Source: an uncultured Kordiimonas sp.
Lineage (GTDB): Bacteria > Pseudomonadota > Alphaproteobacteria > Sphingomonadales > Kordiimonadaceae
NCBI GenBank assembly: GCA_947503625.1
Contig: CANNEK010000003.1
Span: 434,001 to 498,000, forward strand
DNA: 64,000 nucleotides
Reading direction: 5' to 3'
In this document: positions 46,263 to 55,420 of the stretch, piece after piece
Numbering within the stretch: the first letter of the stretch is position 1
How the letters are laid out: the number at the start of each line of letters is the position of its first letter
Program-made: the position numbers and the translations under genes
Notes under the pieces: generated by a model
The model's database searches: none
The model's input: only the letters and a program-made list of their open reading frames with translations
What the model was told of the DNA's origin: nothing

Positions 46263-47795
46263 ATGACAAGACAGATTATAAAGCTGTTTGCGGGAGCAAT
46301 GGTCGCAGCAGCAAGCAGCATGCTGGCAAGTGCTGCAGAAGACAAAGACTTTGGCAATCCGGTCATCGAAGAACCCAGTCTCTTTGTTAGTGAAAAATCC
46401 GGCCGGTTTGGTGGCCAGACAGTGAAATACACCACCATTGCAGGCGATACATTTGTGCGCGGCAAGGACGGTGAGCCGATTGCCTCATTCTTCTCCATGG
46501 CATACATCAAGCAGGACGTGAAGGACCCGGCAACGCGCCCCGTCACATTTGTGTTCAACGGCGGACCCGGCTCGGCATCAATGTGGCTGCATATGGGTGT
46601 CTTTGGCCCAAAACGGGTGGTTATCCCGTCAGACCCTGCCGATGACGGCGCACCGCCCTACCAAACAGTTGACAACCCGGAGACCGTTCTGGATGTGACA
46701 GATCTGGTATTTATTGATCCTGTTGGTACTGGCCTGAGCCGCGCGCTCAAAGACGAAGACCCGCGCAATCACTGGGGCGTATTGGAAGACGGTAAATCGG
46801 TTGCTGCTTTTGTTCGTCAGTGGATCGACGACAATAACCGCTGGAACAGCCCCAAGTTTATCGCAGGCGAGAGTTACGGCACGGTAAGGGCTTCCGTGAT
46901 GGCAGACGAACTGACCAACAGGCACAATATCGGTTTAAACGGCATCATGCTGATATCAGCCGTGCTGGACTATCAAAACAGCCGCATCCAAAACGGCAGC
47001 ATCATGAGCTATGTGTCGTTCCTGCCAAGTTACGCAGCAACAGCCTGGTATCACAACCAGCTACCCAACAAGCCCGAGGACCTGACTGCATTTCTGGACG
47101 AAGTACGGGATTTCGCGCGGAACGAATACGCCACAGCGTTAATTGAAGGCAATCGAATGAGCGCGGAACGCGAAGCTGCAATCATCGACAAACTACATGC
47201 CTACACCGGGCTAAGGAAATCATACCTGAAAGCAACCAACATGCGTATTCATGTGTTTCGCTTTTTCAAGGAGCTGATGCGCGACGAAGGCAAGGTGGTG
47301 GGCCGGCTGGACAGCCGCTATCTTGGCGAGGAACCGGATGCAGCAGGTGAATTCTTCTTGGGCGACCCCTTCTCTTATGCTTCGGGCAATGCGTTCAATG
47401 TGGCAATCAACGATCACCTGAAAAACTTCATGGGCGTTAATCTGAAAAACCGCATTTACAATATGTCGGCTCGCAACGAGAACCGCTGGAAATGGAACTG
47501 GAACATATGGGGCAAAAATGTTCCCAATGGTGGCCGGATGGTGAATGTTATTCCCCACCTTGGCAAAGCAATGCGCCGCAACGATGACATGCATGTACTT
47601 GTGACCTCGGGTTACTATGATTTCGCAACGCCTTTTTTTGGTGCTGAAAATGCCCTGGCTGAAGTGGATATCCTGAAAGACAAGGTTCACTACACCTATT
47701 ACGAGGCCGGGCACATGATGTATGTTCACGAACCTTCCCGGATACAGTTCCTGAACGATATTCGCAGTTTTATTGAGGACTATGACCGTCAGTAA
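46263..47795 (+). CDS. Exported serine carboxypeptidase, S10 family
   Basis: A 510-residue alpha/beta-hydrolase carboxypeptidase. A signal peptide (about 25 residues, ending near ASAAED) precedes FVFNGGPGSASMWLHMGVFGP (oxyanion hole), the catalytic Ser in AGESYGTVRASVMADEL, Asp in VTSGYYDFATPFFG and His in YEAGHMMYVHEPS. S10 enzymes remove C-terminal residues at acid pH, and are uncommon but found in proteobacteria. It is likely periplasmic and fits the other peptide-degrading genes here. Confidence 0.9.
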   Translation: MTRQIIKLFAGAMVAAASSMLASAAEDKDFGNPVIEEPSLFVSEKSGRFGGQTVKYTTIAGDTFVRGKDGEPIASFFSMAYIKQDVKDPATRPVTFVFNGGPGSASMWLHMGVFGPKRVVIPSDPADDGAPPYQTVDNPETVLDVTDLVFIDPVGTGLSRALKDEDPRNHWGVLEDGKSVAAFVRQWIDDNNRWNSPKFIAGESYGTVRASVMADELTNRHNIGLNGIMLISAVLDYQNSRIQNGSIMSYVSFLPSYAATAWYHNQLPNKPEDLTAFLDEVRDFARNEYATALIEGNRMSAEREAAIIDKLHAYTGLRKSYLKATNMRIHVFRFFKELMRDEGKVVGRLDSRYLGEEPDAAGEFFLGDPFSYASGNAFNVAINDHLKNFMGVNLKNRIYNMSARNENRWKWNWNIWGKNVPNGGRMVNVIPHLGKAMRRNDDMHVLVTSGYYDFATPFFGAENALAEVDILKDKVHYTYYEAGHMMYVHEPSRIQFLNDIRSFIEDYDRQ

Positions 47796-47821
47796 GGTGC
47801 CACGCGGAAGCGGGAAACGCT

Positions 47822-48958
47822 CTAGACAATGGAGACAACGTTGCTGGCGCCGTAGGTAACGTCAGCAACGTCTATTGCAGGCAGTTTTATCGTCACACAG
47901 GTGCCAAAATCCCGCCTTGAATCGATCATGAACTGCCCGTCATGCAACTCTATAAACTGGTTCGCCAGTGCCAGTTGAAGCGCAAGCCACTCATGTGAGC
48001 GCGCCACCAGGCTTTCGGTTGCCTGAAAAGGCGTTGTAGCCAGTTCGATATCTTTTGGGGACATGCCCCGCCCCGTATCCCGCACGATAATAACCGGTTT
48101 ACCGTCTGTTTGCTGCAAAACCACAAGCGACACTTTGCCATACTCGGGCGTGTGCTTAACCGCGCTCCTCAAAAGATTAAGAAGGACATGCAACAACATC
48201 CTGCTGTCGGCATACACCGTAAGATCTGCGGCAAAGTTCAAGTCCAACGTGATCCTTTTCGCTTCCACATCGGGCCTTAGCATGTCAATGCAGTCATTCG
48301 CCAAGTGCCGGAGCGAAACATCTGTACGGCTCAACTGCATCTGACCAGTGTGGATCTTGGACATGTCCAACATATCACTGATATTGTCATGTAACTGCTT
48401 GCTGCTTGTATTTATCGCAGCCAAATATTCCTTGTAACGTTCTGTTCCAAGCTTCCCGAACGTTTCAGCATGCATCATCTCGCTGAACCCCATGATGGCA
48501 TTCAAGGGTGTTCTGAGATCGTGGCTCATATTGGCCAGAAAGTTCGATTTGATCTTGTCCGCAGCTTCCGCACGCGCGACTTCTTGCTTTAACTGAGCCT
48601 GCACTGTCATAAGCTCGGCCTCAAGCGCCTCGCGTCTGCTTGTTTCTGCACGAATGGCAGACACTTCCCGCGCCCAACTTGCAAAACCGAACCCCACCAT
48701 TCCGGCCCCCGGGATAAAACCGAACAGAATCAGAAGAATGTGCTGTGGCGAAATATAGCCGGAAACGGCACCCTGACTATCGATAAACACGCGCAAACCA
48801 AAATCTGCGACACAGCTCAGCGAAAGAAGCAGGCAACCAAACGCTATGCTTTTACCCGAGGCGGTAACTTCAACAAATTTACCCGCGTGCAGCAAAACTG
48901 CAACGGGCACAACTGACACCACGAGGAAAAAGACCAACTCCGGATATAGATGCGGCAC
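47822..48958 (-). CDS. Membrane histidine kinase with degenerate ATP-binding motifs
   Basis: A 378-residue sensor kinase. Three hydrophobic segments (about residues 9-25, 38-57, 73-93) are followed by a coiled coil (105-135), the HisKA phosphoacceptor (NMSHDLRTPLNAIMGFSEMM, His146) and a HATPase domain (about 240-360). In the N box (NLLRSAVKHT), Ser265 replaces the magnesium-binding Asn. The G1 box DTGRGMSP is retained, but the GxGLGL box is replaced by HEWLALQL at 322-329. ATP use is therefore doubtful. The start at GTG 48958 has a perfect AGGAGG site; the frame extends to 49018. No response regulator is adjacent. Confidence 0.85.
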   Translation of the reverse strand: MPHLYPELVFFLVVSVVPVAVLLHAGKFVEVTASGKSIAFGCLLLSLSCVADFGLRVFIDSQGAVSGYISPQHILLILFGFIPGAGMVGFGFASWAREVSAIRAETSRREALEAELMTVQAQLKQEVARAEAADKIKSNFLANMSHDLRTPLNAIMGFSEMMHAETFGKLGTERYKEYLAAINTSSKQLHDNISDMLDMSKIHTGQMQLSRTDVSLRHLANDCIDMLRPDVEAKRITLDLNFAADLTVYADSRMLLHVLLNLLRSAVKHTPEYGKVSLVVLQQTDGKPVIIVRDTGRGMSPKDIELATTPFQATESLVARSHEWLALQLALANQFIELHDGQFMIDSRRDFGTCVTIKLPAIDVADVTYGASNVVSIV

Positions 48959-49479
48959 AAGCTGCCTCCTGCACCCACAAAAGACACGCTTGTCCTGTAC
49001 ATGAACAATACTGCGCACCGCGTCCCTATGGTAGTTCTATCGGCCTCGTTTTGTTGACCTCAATACTGAGGAGAGCGGGCCGACTTTCGTAAGTTTTCTT
49101 ACAAGCAACACTATTTTCCGATTCCCTTAATTGTAGCAAAATTAAAGCTGACTGAATAGTCAAATTCGACATAATTTTTAAATTATACAAATATTATAGA
49201 TGGTTAACAGAAAAATATGTCCTGAAACGAAACACTCAAGGGTTGTATTTTCTTCGGCCCGGGTAATTCGCCAGCCGTATATAGAATACGTCACACAAAG
49301 TGATCCCTCGGCTGACCATGAGAGAATAATACAATAGTCCCCCACCTGAATTTTGAACCTTCCATGAATATTTTATGTCATGGAAACCAGTCTTGTGCAC
49401 AACGGCTTTTTCAGGTGTATAACCATGGTTACTTTGTTCTATAACGCGGCCAGGCAAAACGATCCGGAAAGAACAGCTG
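48959..49479. other. AT-rich intergenic region
   Basis: A 521-bp gap between the kinase and the dioxygenase gene. It is richer in A and T than the flanks (around 49130-49230), with many T and A runs and scattered TTAA. No credible gene, RNA or repeat can be identified, though a promoter for the dioxygenase must lie here. Its composition could mark a transfer or regulatory region. Confidence 0.35.
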
Positions 49480-50517
49480 GTGCAAAAAAATCGCAAAAAC
49501 CGAACTCGACTTTATATGTTGCCCGTCTGGATATTGGCTATTTTCACATCGGCCAAATCGTTTCGCGACAACCCGATTATCGGATCCCGCCTTCTCAACG
49601 GGGCCGGGCTGCATATCATACGGGTACTGACCGCACGCGCCATTACATGGGTGCGCTGGCTGATACTAAGCCCACTTGCATCCAAAGATATCCGCAAGCA
49701 ACTTCATGAAAACGGGTTTGCCCTCATTGAAGATTTCCTCGATCCGGATCAGATTAGGGAAATTCGCCTGGAAATTAATCAGCACGAAGGTGAAGCGCGG
49801 CAAATGTTGCAGGGAGACACGGCAACGCAGCGTATTTTACTTGATGACAAAGCGCTTGAAGGCAAGCCTGTCCTTTCTTTACTGTGTAATGACAAAAAGT
49901 TACTTCACCCTCTTGCTTATGCTGCGGCAAAAGTCACTCCACCGCTTTTGTATGTACAGCGCATCAGAAACGGTGTTCGCAACAAAGGTGTAGATCCGCA
50001 AAAAACAATGCACGCCGACACTTTCCATCCCACCATGAAAGCCTGGATATTCCTTGAAGATGTGCCGCAGGAAAAAGGGCCCTTCACCTACGTGCGCGGT
50101 TCTAACCGAATGAACTGGCCACGTATCAAGTGGGAATACTACCGCTCCCTGACAGCAGCAAAAAATCCTGACGGGTACTCCGAGAAAGGGTCTTTCCGGG
50201 CGGGGCCTGATGACCTGAAGGCCATGGGTCTTCCAGACCCTGAGGGGATATGTGCCAAAGCTGGCACTCTGGTCATTGCTAACACAAACGGTTTCCATGG
50301 TCGCGGTCAGGCAGAAGACAACCAGTCGCGGCTTGAAGTCTGGGCCTACGCACGTCCCAGCCCTTTCAATCCCCTGCCCGGGCTACCGTTCAAATCAGTT
50401 GGCAAACTGCAAATGGCGCTCCTGAAAGGATACTGGAAACGAAAAGATCGCTCGGCGGAACAGCGAAACAGCCGTGCCAGCTGGCATTTAATTGACGCAA
50501 GCGAAATCAAAGACTAG
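49480..50517 (+). CDS. Phytanoyl-CoA dioxygenase (PhyH)-like protein
   Basis: A 345-residue member of the Fe(II)/2-oxoglutarate oxygenase family. His178-x-Asp180 (TMHADTFHPTMKAWIFLEDV) and the distal His273 (ANTNGFHGRG) form the iron triad, with Arg284 (QSRLEVWAY) in place for the 2-oxoglutarate carboxylate. The rest of the core (FALIEDFLDPDQIREIR near residue 80, KGPFTYVRGSNRMNW) is typical. Substrates of this family vary widely (lipids, natural products, nucleic acids, mercury-free small molecules), so the target is unknown. GTG at 49480 or ATG at 49516 may be the start. It stands alone in an AT-rich setting. Confidence 0.8.
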   Translation: MQKNRKNRTRLYMLPVWILAIFTSAKSFRDNPIIGSRLLNGAGLHIIRVLTARAITWVRWLILSPLASKDIRKQLHENGFALIEDFLDPDQIREIRLEINQHEGEARQMLQGDTATQRILLDDKALEGKPVLSLLCNDKKLLHPLAYAAAKVTPPLLYVQRIRNGVRNKGVDPQKTMHADTFHPTMKAWIFLEDVPQEKGPFTYVRGSNRMNWPRIKWEYYRSLTAAKNPDGYSEKGSFRAGPDDLKAMGLPDPEGICAKAGTLVIANTNGFHGRGQAEDNQSRLEVWAYARPSPFNPLPGLPFKSVGKLQMALLKGYWKRKDRSAEQRNSRASWHLIDASEIKD

Positions 50518-50695
50518 GGAATCCAGGCAGCAAAACGGCCAAAGCTGTTGATTTACCTGCCATAATCGGCACACAATTTTGTTTGCAAAATAATTCCACG
50601 CGTTATGCTTGCGCCAACGAAGCGGGGCAAGAAAGCGTACAGGTTGTTGAGGACATGAACCACAACGACACGGTCTTTTCAGGAAGGGGCGCATA

Positions 50696-52060
50696 GTGAA
50701 ACAGGAACTTGCAGCCGTTGTACTTGCCGCCGGGCAAGGTACTCGCATGAAATCGGACCTGCACAAAGTCCTGCATCCGATTGGCGGGAAACCCATGGTC
50801 ATGCACCTTCTGGACACGCTCGATACTTTGTCCCCATCCAGAAAAATCCTCCTTATCGGCAGCAACGCAGACCAGTTGCGAGAGGCGGTTGACGATGTCG
50901 AGTTTGCTGAACAAACCGAACAGCTGGGAACCGGGCATGCCGTGCAATGTGCCCTGCCTGCGCTTGAGGGTTTTGAAGGCGATCTTCTGGTATTGTACGG
51001 CGACGTACCATTTATCTCCGGCGACACCATGACCGCGATGGTCGAAACGCGCGATACCGACCCAAATTGCGGCCTGGTGGTTCTGGGTTTTGACGCTGCA
51101 GACCCTGGCGCATATGGCAGACTGGTTACCGCACACGATGGCTCTCTCGAACGCATCGTTGAATTCAAAGACGCAAGCGACAGCGAAAGAGATATCACTC
51201 TCTGTAACTCCGGGATGATGCTGATTGCAGGCGAACACGCCAACAAATGGCTTGCGCTGCTTGATAACAACAACGCCGCCGGCGAGTATTATTTGACTGA
51301 CCTTGTGGAGATTGCTCGCAAAGACGGTTTTTCAGCCGCCGTTGTTCAGACCACTGAGACAGAACTGATGGGCGTTAACAGCCGCGCCGAACTGGCAACT
51401 GCCGAGACTGTGTTCCAGAACAACGCGCGAGAAGCGGCAATGGCCGCCGGGGCGACACTTGTCGCTCCGCAAACAGTGTTCTTCAGCCATGATACAAAGC
51501 TTGGCAGAGACGTGACGGTTGAACCCAATGTGGTTTTTGGCCCCGGCACAGTTGTGGAAAATGGCGTCACGATCAAAGCGTTCAGCCATGTCGAAGGGGC
51601 AACTGTTCGCATTGGGGCAAGCGTCGGGCCGTTCGCCCGGCTACGTCCGGCAGCCGATATCGGCCAGGGCGCAAAAATTGGCAACTTCGTGGAAATCAAG
51701 AAAGCGACACTGGCTGAAGGTGTGAAAGTCAGCCATCTGACTTACATCGGAGACGCAACAATCGGGGCGCACGCCAACATCGGCGCGGGTACAATTACCT
51801 GCAACTATGATGGTTTCCTGAAGTATCAGACCCAAATAGGCGCTGGCGCTTTCATAGGCTCGAACTCAGCCCTGGTCGCACCGGTTAAAATCGGGGACGG
51901 CGCCATCGTTGGTGCCGGAAGTGTTGTCACGAAAGACGTGGACGCTGATGCGCTGGGTGTTTCCCGGGCCCGGCAGCGCAGCATTGCCGGTTATGCCGCC
52001 AGTTTCCGTGAGGAAAAGCAGGCGGAAAAAGAAGCAAAAACAGACAAAAAAGGGAAGTAG
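50696..52060 (+). CDS. glmU: Bifunctional UDP-N-acetylglucosamine pyrophosphorylase/glucosamine-1-phosphate N-acetyltransferase
   Basis: GlmU makes UDP-GlcNAc for peptidoglycan and lipopolysaccharide. The 454-residue length is normal. The N-terminal nucleotidyltransferase has VVLAAGQGTRMKSDLHKVLHP and TEQLGTGHAVQCAL; the C-terminal half is a left-handed beta-helix of hexapeptide repeats ending at NYDGFLKYQTQIGAGAFIGS, the acetyl-CoA site. GTG at 50696 follows AGGAAGGGG. glmS starts 3 bp downstream, so this is the glmU-glmS operon. Confidence 0.96.
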   Translation: MKQELAAVVLAAGQGTRMKSDLHKVLHPIGGKPMVMHLLDTLDTLSPSRKILLIGSNADQLREAVDDVEFAEQTEQLGTGHAVQCALPALEGFEGDLLVLYGDVPFISGDTMTAMVETRDTDPNCGLVVLGFDAADPGAYGRLVTAHDGSLERIVEFKDASDSERDITLCNSGMMLIAGEHANKWLALLDNNNAAGEYYLTDLVEIARKDGFSAAVVQTTETELMGVNSRAELATAETVFQNNAREAAMAAGATLVAPQTVFFSHDTKLGRDVTVEPNVVFGPGTVVENGVTIKAFSHVEGATVRIGASVGPFARLRPAADIGQGAKIGNFVEIKKATLAEGVKVSHLTYIGDATIGAHANIGAGTITCNYDGFLKYQTQIGAGAFIGSNSALVAPVKIGDGAIVGAGSVVTKDVDADALGVSRARQRSIAGYAASFREEKQAEKEAKTDKKGK

Positions 52061-52063
52061 CCC

Positions 52064-53881
52064 ATGTGTGGCATCGTTGGCATTTTGGGCAACAGCCCCG
52101 CAGTTCCCCGCATGATGGAAAGCCTGAAACGGCTGGAGTATCGCGGTTACGATTCAGCGGGCGTTGCGACGGTTACATCTGCAGGCCTGAACCGCCGCCG
52201 GGCCCCTGGCAAGCTGTCCGCACTATCGGATGTTTTGGCTGCAGCGCCCCTTGAAGGCGACAGCGGCATTGGCCACACGCGGTGGGCGACACACGGCGAG
52301 CCCACTGAAAACAACGCGCACCCGCATCAAACCGAACGCGTGGCGATCGTGCATAACGGGATCATAGAAAACTTCAAGTCTCTGAAAAACGAGCTGTCCG
52401 GCACGGGCGCCACTTTTGAAGGCGACACCGATACGGAAGTGGTGGCCAGGCTTCTGACCCGCTATCTGGAAGATGGCAATGCACCAAGAGATGCATTTCA
52501 GGCAACACTTGCACGCCTTGAAGGCGCCTTTGCCTTGTGTGTTCTGATCAACGGCGAAGAAAACCTGATGTTCGGCGCCAGAGAGGGCAGCCCGCTGGTT
52601 GTCGGGACTGGCCAGGGCGAAAACTTCCTCGGTTCGGATGCAATGGCCCTTGCAGGCCTTTCGAACCAGTTGATCTACCTTGAAGACGGCGACTGGGCAG
52701 AGATCACCCGCGACACAGTGCAGATTTTTGACCGCAACAACACCGCTGTCCAGCGCCCGGTCAGCATCAGCCAGGTGGCCGCGACAATGATTGACAAAGG
52801 CAATCATCGTCACTTCATGCAAAAAGAAATCTACGAGCAGCCAACTGTTGTTGCCCAGGCACTGGGGCGCTATCTGGACCCTATCAATGGCAGGGTAAAA
52901 CTGCCTGACGCACCGTTCGATTTAGCCACCATTCCCAAGATTACACTCGTTGCCTGTGGCACCAGTTTCTATGCAGCCCAGGTGGCCCGCTACTGGATCG
53001 AAAAAATCGCCCGGGTGCCTGTAGACGTGGATATCGCCAGCGAGTTTCGGTACCGGGACCCCGTGTACGCAGAGAACGGCCTGTCGATATTCATATCCCA
53101 GTCCGGGGAAACAATGGACACTCTTGCCGCCCTTCGGCACGCACGGGCGGCAGGGCAGCATATTGCCTCTATTGTCAATGTACTCGGCTCCACCATGGCC
53201 CGTGAAAGCGACATGGTTTTGCCGATCCATGCCGGACCGGAAGTTGGCGTTGCCAGCACAAAAGCATTCACGTGCCAGCTTTCCGTGCTCGCGGCTTTTG
53301 CTGTACAGCTTGCCTCAGCCAAAGGCCGCATTGATGACGCTGCCGTTGCAGCCTACGTTGCCGAGCTGGAGCATGCCCCTACGCTGATGGCAAAAATTCT
53401 GCGTAAAGATGAAGAAATCGAAGCCATCGCACAGGATATTTCAGGGGCCCGCGATATCCTGTTTGTTGGCCGTGGCATTTATTTCCCGATCGCGATGGAG
53501 GGCGCACTGAAGCTGAAGGAAATCAGTTATATTCACGCCGAAGGCTACGCAGCCGGTGAATTGAAACACGGCCCCATCGCGCTTATCGATGAAAATGTAC
53601 CGGTGATTGGCATCGCACCCAATGATGACCTGAGCGGCAAAACCATTTCGAACCTGCAGGAAATCATGGCACGTAAAGGCAAGGTGATCCTGCTTTCCGA
53701 TACGGATTCAACCGCTGCCGACAATATGTACGCACACTTCCAGATGCCCACGGCAGGGGACCTGATCACGCCGATCCTCTATGCCCTGCCGGTGCAGCTT
53801 CTTGCCTATTATGCCGCAGTGGAAAAAGGCACAGACGTGGATATGCCGCGCAACCTCGCCAAGTCTGTTACCGTTGAATAG
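52064..53881 (+). CDS. glmS: Glutamine-fructose-6-phosphate aminotransferase (isomerising)
   Basis: GlmS makes glucosamine 6-phosphate from fructose 6-phosphate and glutamine. The 605-residue protein starts MCGIVGILGN with the catalytic Cys of the class II glutaminase domain (residues 1-240), followed by two SIS sugar-binding domains (ACGTSFYAAQVARYW, FISQSGETMDTLAALRHA) and the typical C-terminal end LAKSVTVE. glmM is not here. No glmS ribozyme-like leader is expected or seen, since the gene follows glmU directly. Confidence 0.97.
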   Translation: MCGIVGILGNSPAVPRMMESLKRLEYRGYDSAGVATVTSAGLNRRRAPGKLSALSDVLAAAPLEGDSGIGHTRWATHGEPTENNAHPHQTERVAIVHNGIIENFKSLKNELSGTGATFEGDTDTEVVARLLTRYLEDGNAPRDAFQATLARLEGAFALCVLINGEENLMFGAREGSPLVVGTGQGENFLGSDAMALAGLSNQLIYLEDGDWAEITRDTVQIFDRNNTAVQRPVSISQVAATMIDKGNHRHFMQKEIYEQPTVVAQALGRYLDPINGRVKLPDAPFDLATIPKITLVACGTSFYAAQVARYWIEKIARVPVDVDIASEFRYRDPVYAENGLSIFISQSGETMDTLAALRHARAAGQHIASIVNVLGSTMARESDMVLPIHAGPEVGVASTKAFTCQLSVLAAFAVQLASAKGRIDDAAVAAYVAELEHAPTLMAKILRKDEEIEAIAQDISGARDILFVGRGIYFPIAMEGALKLKEISYIHAEGYAAGELKHGPIALIDENVPVIGIAPNDDLSGKTISNLQEIMARKGKVILLSDTDSTAADNMYAHFQMPTAGDLITPILYALPVQLLAYYAAVEKGTDVDMPRNLAKSVTVE

Positions 53882-53916
53882 AGCCCTTGAAATACAGCAG
53901 TGAAGCTTTTTCGCGG

Positions 53917-55230
53917 TTAGTTTGCACCCCGCTGCAGCAACCGGTGGATCAGGATGGCGCTCCGCACAGTCGCGAACTTGACGGAGGGCAAATCAACCCA
54001 TTCGTCGGGCGTGTGCGATCCGCCCCCAAAGCCACCGAGTGCGTCCATTGATGTAACTTGCGGTGCTACAAACGAAATATCTGCTGCCCCTCGCTGTTCC
54101 GGTGGGAATGCCTTCACCGGCGTTGCACCCAGCGCCACGGTTACATCATTTAACTCGGCCAGAAGCGCTCGGTTGGCTTCGGTTTCCTCCATGGCCGGAT
54201 ACGAGTCTGTAAAACTGACTTTCGCCTCTGTCTGCGGCAAACTTTCGGCCACGATTGCACGCATGGCAGCGCGGGCCCGTTCTTTCTGTGCCTCGTTCAT
54301 GAAACGCAGACCTCCATGCACGACAGCCGTTTGTGCCACCACATTGGTTTTGCCAAAAGCTTTCTGCTCGGCAGCATTCACCCCTTCTTCTACGAATGTA
54401 CCGCCAGCAATAACACCGGGGTTAAACGTCAGGCCATGTTCACCGCGCACTTCGTTATAGAAGCGGTGGAGAATACGTGAAATCTCAAAAACGGCTCCAG
54501 CCCCGACACTTTCCCGGAAAATACCCGATGAATGCGCGCGTTTCCCCGAAACCTCGAGTGTCCAGCCTGATGAACCCCGCCTGCCAATAACGGCATAACC
54601 TTCACTGCCACCTTCGAAGTTCAGGGCAATGTCGCTGTCTTTCGCTGTTTCGATTAAGTCTTGCCGGGCAACTGCAAGCGGCCGGCCAACAGACTCTTCG
54701 TCTCCGGTGAAGAAAACGCGGATGGTGCCGCGGTCCAGCTGCCCGTTTTCCGAAAGCGCCTTCAAGGCATAAAGGATAATCGCATCGCCGTCTTTCATGT
54801 CGGTTGCACCAGGGCCTGTTGCCCTGTCGCCGTCCCGTTCGAACTTCTGAAACGGGCTATCCATGGGAAAGACGGTATCAAGATGTCCGATCAATAACAG
54901 GCGCGGGCCTTCCGGTGCCGCGCGTTCGGCAAGAAAATGACCGGCCCTGTCCATGTCCTGTGGCATGTCGATCCAGCGCGAACCAAAACCCAGCGCATCG
55001 AACTCCCGGGCAAATACATCGCCGACAGCACGCACCCCATTCAGGTTGCGCGTACCACTGTTGATATTAACGATCTGCTCGAGAAACAATATCTGTGCGT
55101 CAAAGTTTGCTTCCACCCTGGCCTTTATCCGTTCTTCGGCAGGGGACAATGTCTGCTGGGGAAAAGAGGGTCCGGAAAGACCAAATACAACCCCGATGCA
55201 CACCAAAATACCTGCCCGAATACGTTTCAT
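53917..55230 (-). CDS. Exported M20-family peptidase (glutamate carboxypeptidase-like)
   Basis: A 437-residue zinc peptidase with a signal peptide (AGILVCIGVVFGLSGPSFPQ). Motifs are LLLIGHLDTVF (His, Asp), TGPGATDMKDGDAI and FFTGDEESVGRP (Glu), with the C-terminal metal His in GGSHTPDEWVDL. VNINSGTRNLNGVRAVG resembles CPG2-type enzymes and the cytosolic M20 gene at 28928, so the two are paralogs with different locations. It probably cleaves C-terminal Glu-like residues or acyl-amino acids in the periplasm. The start at 55230 is preferred over 55332, as it begins the signal peptide. Confidence 0.87.
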   Translation of the reverse strand: MKRIRAGILVCIGVVFGLSGPSFPQQTLSPAEERIKARVEANFDAQILFLEQIVNINSGTRNLNGVRAVGDVFAREFDALGFGSRWIDMPQDMDRAGHFLAERAAPEGPRLLLIGHLDTVFPMDSPFQKFERDGDRATGPGATDMKDGDAIILYALKALSENGQLDRGTIRVFFTGDEESVGRPLAVARQDLIETAKDSDIALNFEGGSEGYAVIGRRGSSGWTLEVSGKRAHSSGIFRESVGAGAVFEISRILHRFYNEVRGEHGLTFNPGVIAGGTFVEEGVNAAEQKAFGKTNVVAQTAVVHGGLRFMNEAQKERARAAMRAIVAESLPQTEAKVSFTDSYPAMEETEANRALLAELNDVTVALGATPVKAFPPEQRGAADISFVAPQVTSMDALGGFGGGSHTPDEWVDLPSVKFATVRSAILIHRLLQRGAN

Positions 55231-55342
55231 ACATTGTCTCTCTTGTTTCTGATCAGCCCGACAGAAGCATCCTATGTGACAGCCTGCCTTAAAAACAATG
55301 CCAATCGAAACCAAAAAGACTGCCCCAGCCAATAAACGGGCT

Positions 55343-55370
55343 TTAAGCCAAAAGTTAACGATCTGTTTAA
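55343..55370. repeat. Three TTAA motifs at 12-bp spacing upstream of PAS paralog 5
   Basis: TTAA occurs at 55343, 55355 and 55367, each 12 bp apart. The last ends 51 bp before the PAS start. The spacing is close to one helical turn, which suits a phased binding site. A CtrA site would need 11-bp spacing, so CtrA does not fit exactly. Confidence 0.4.
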
Positions 55371-55420
55371 TGAGCCTGATTATTGTGCACCTATTGCGCG
55401 ATTTGAACTAGGGTGTTCGC

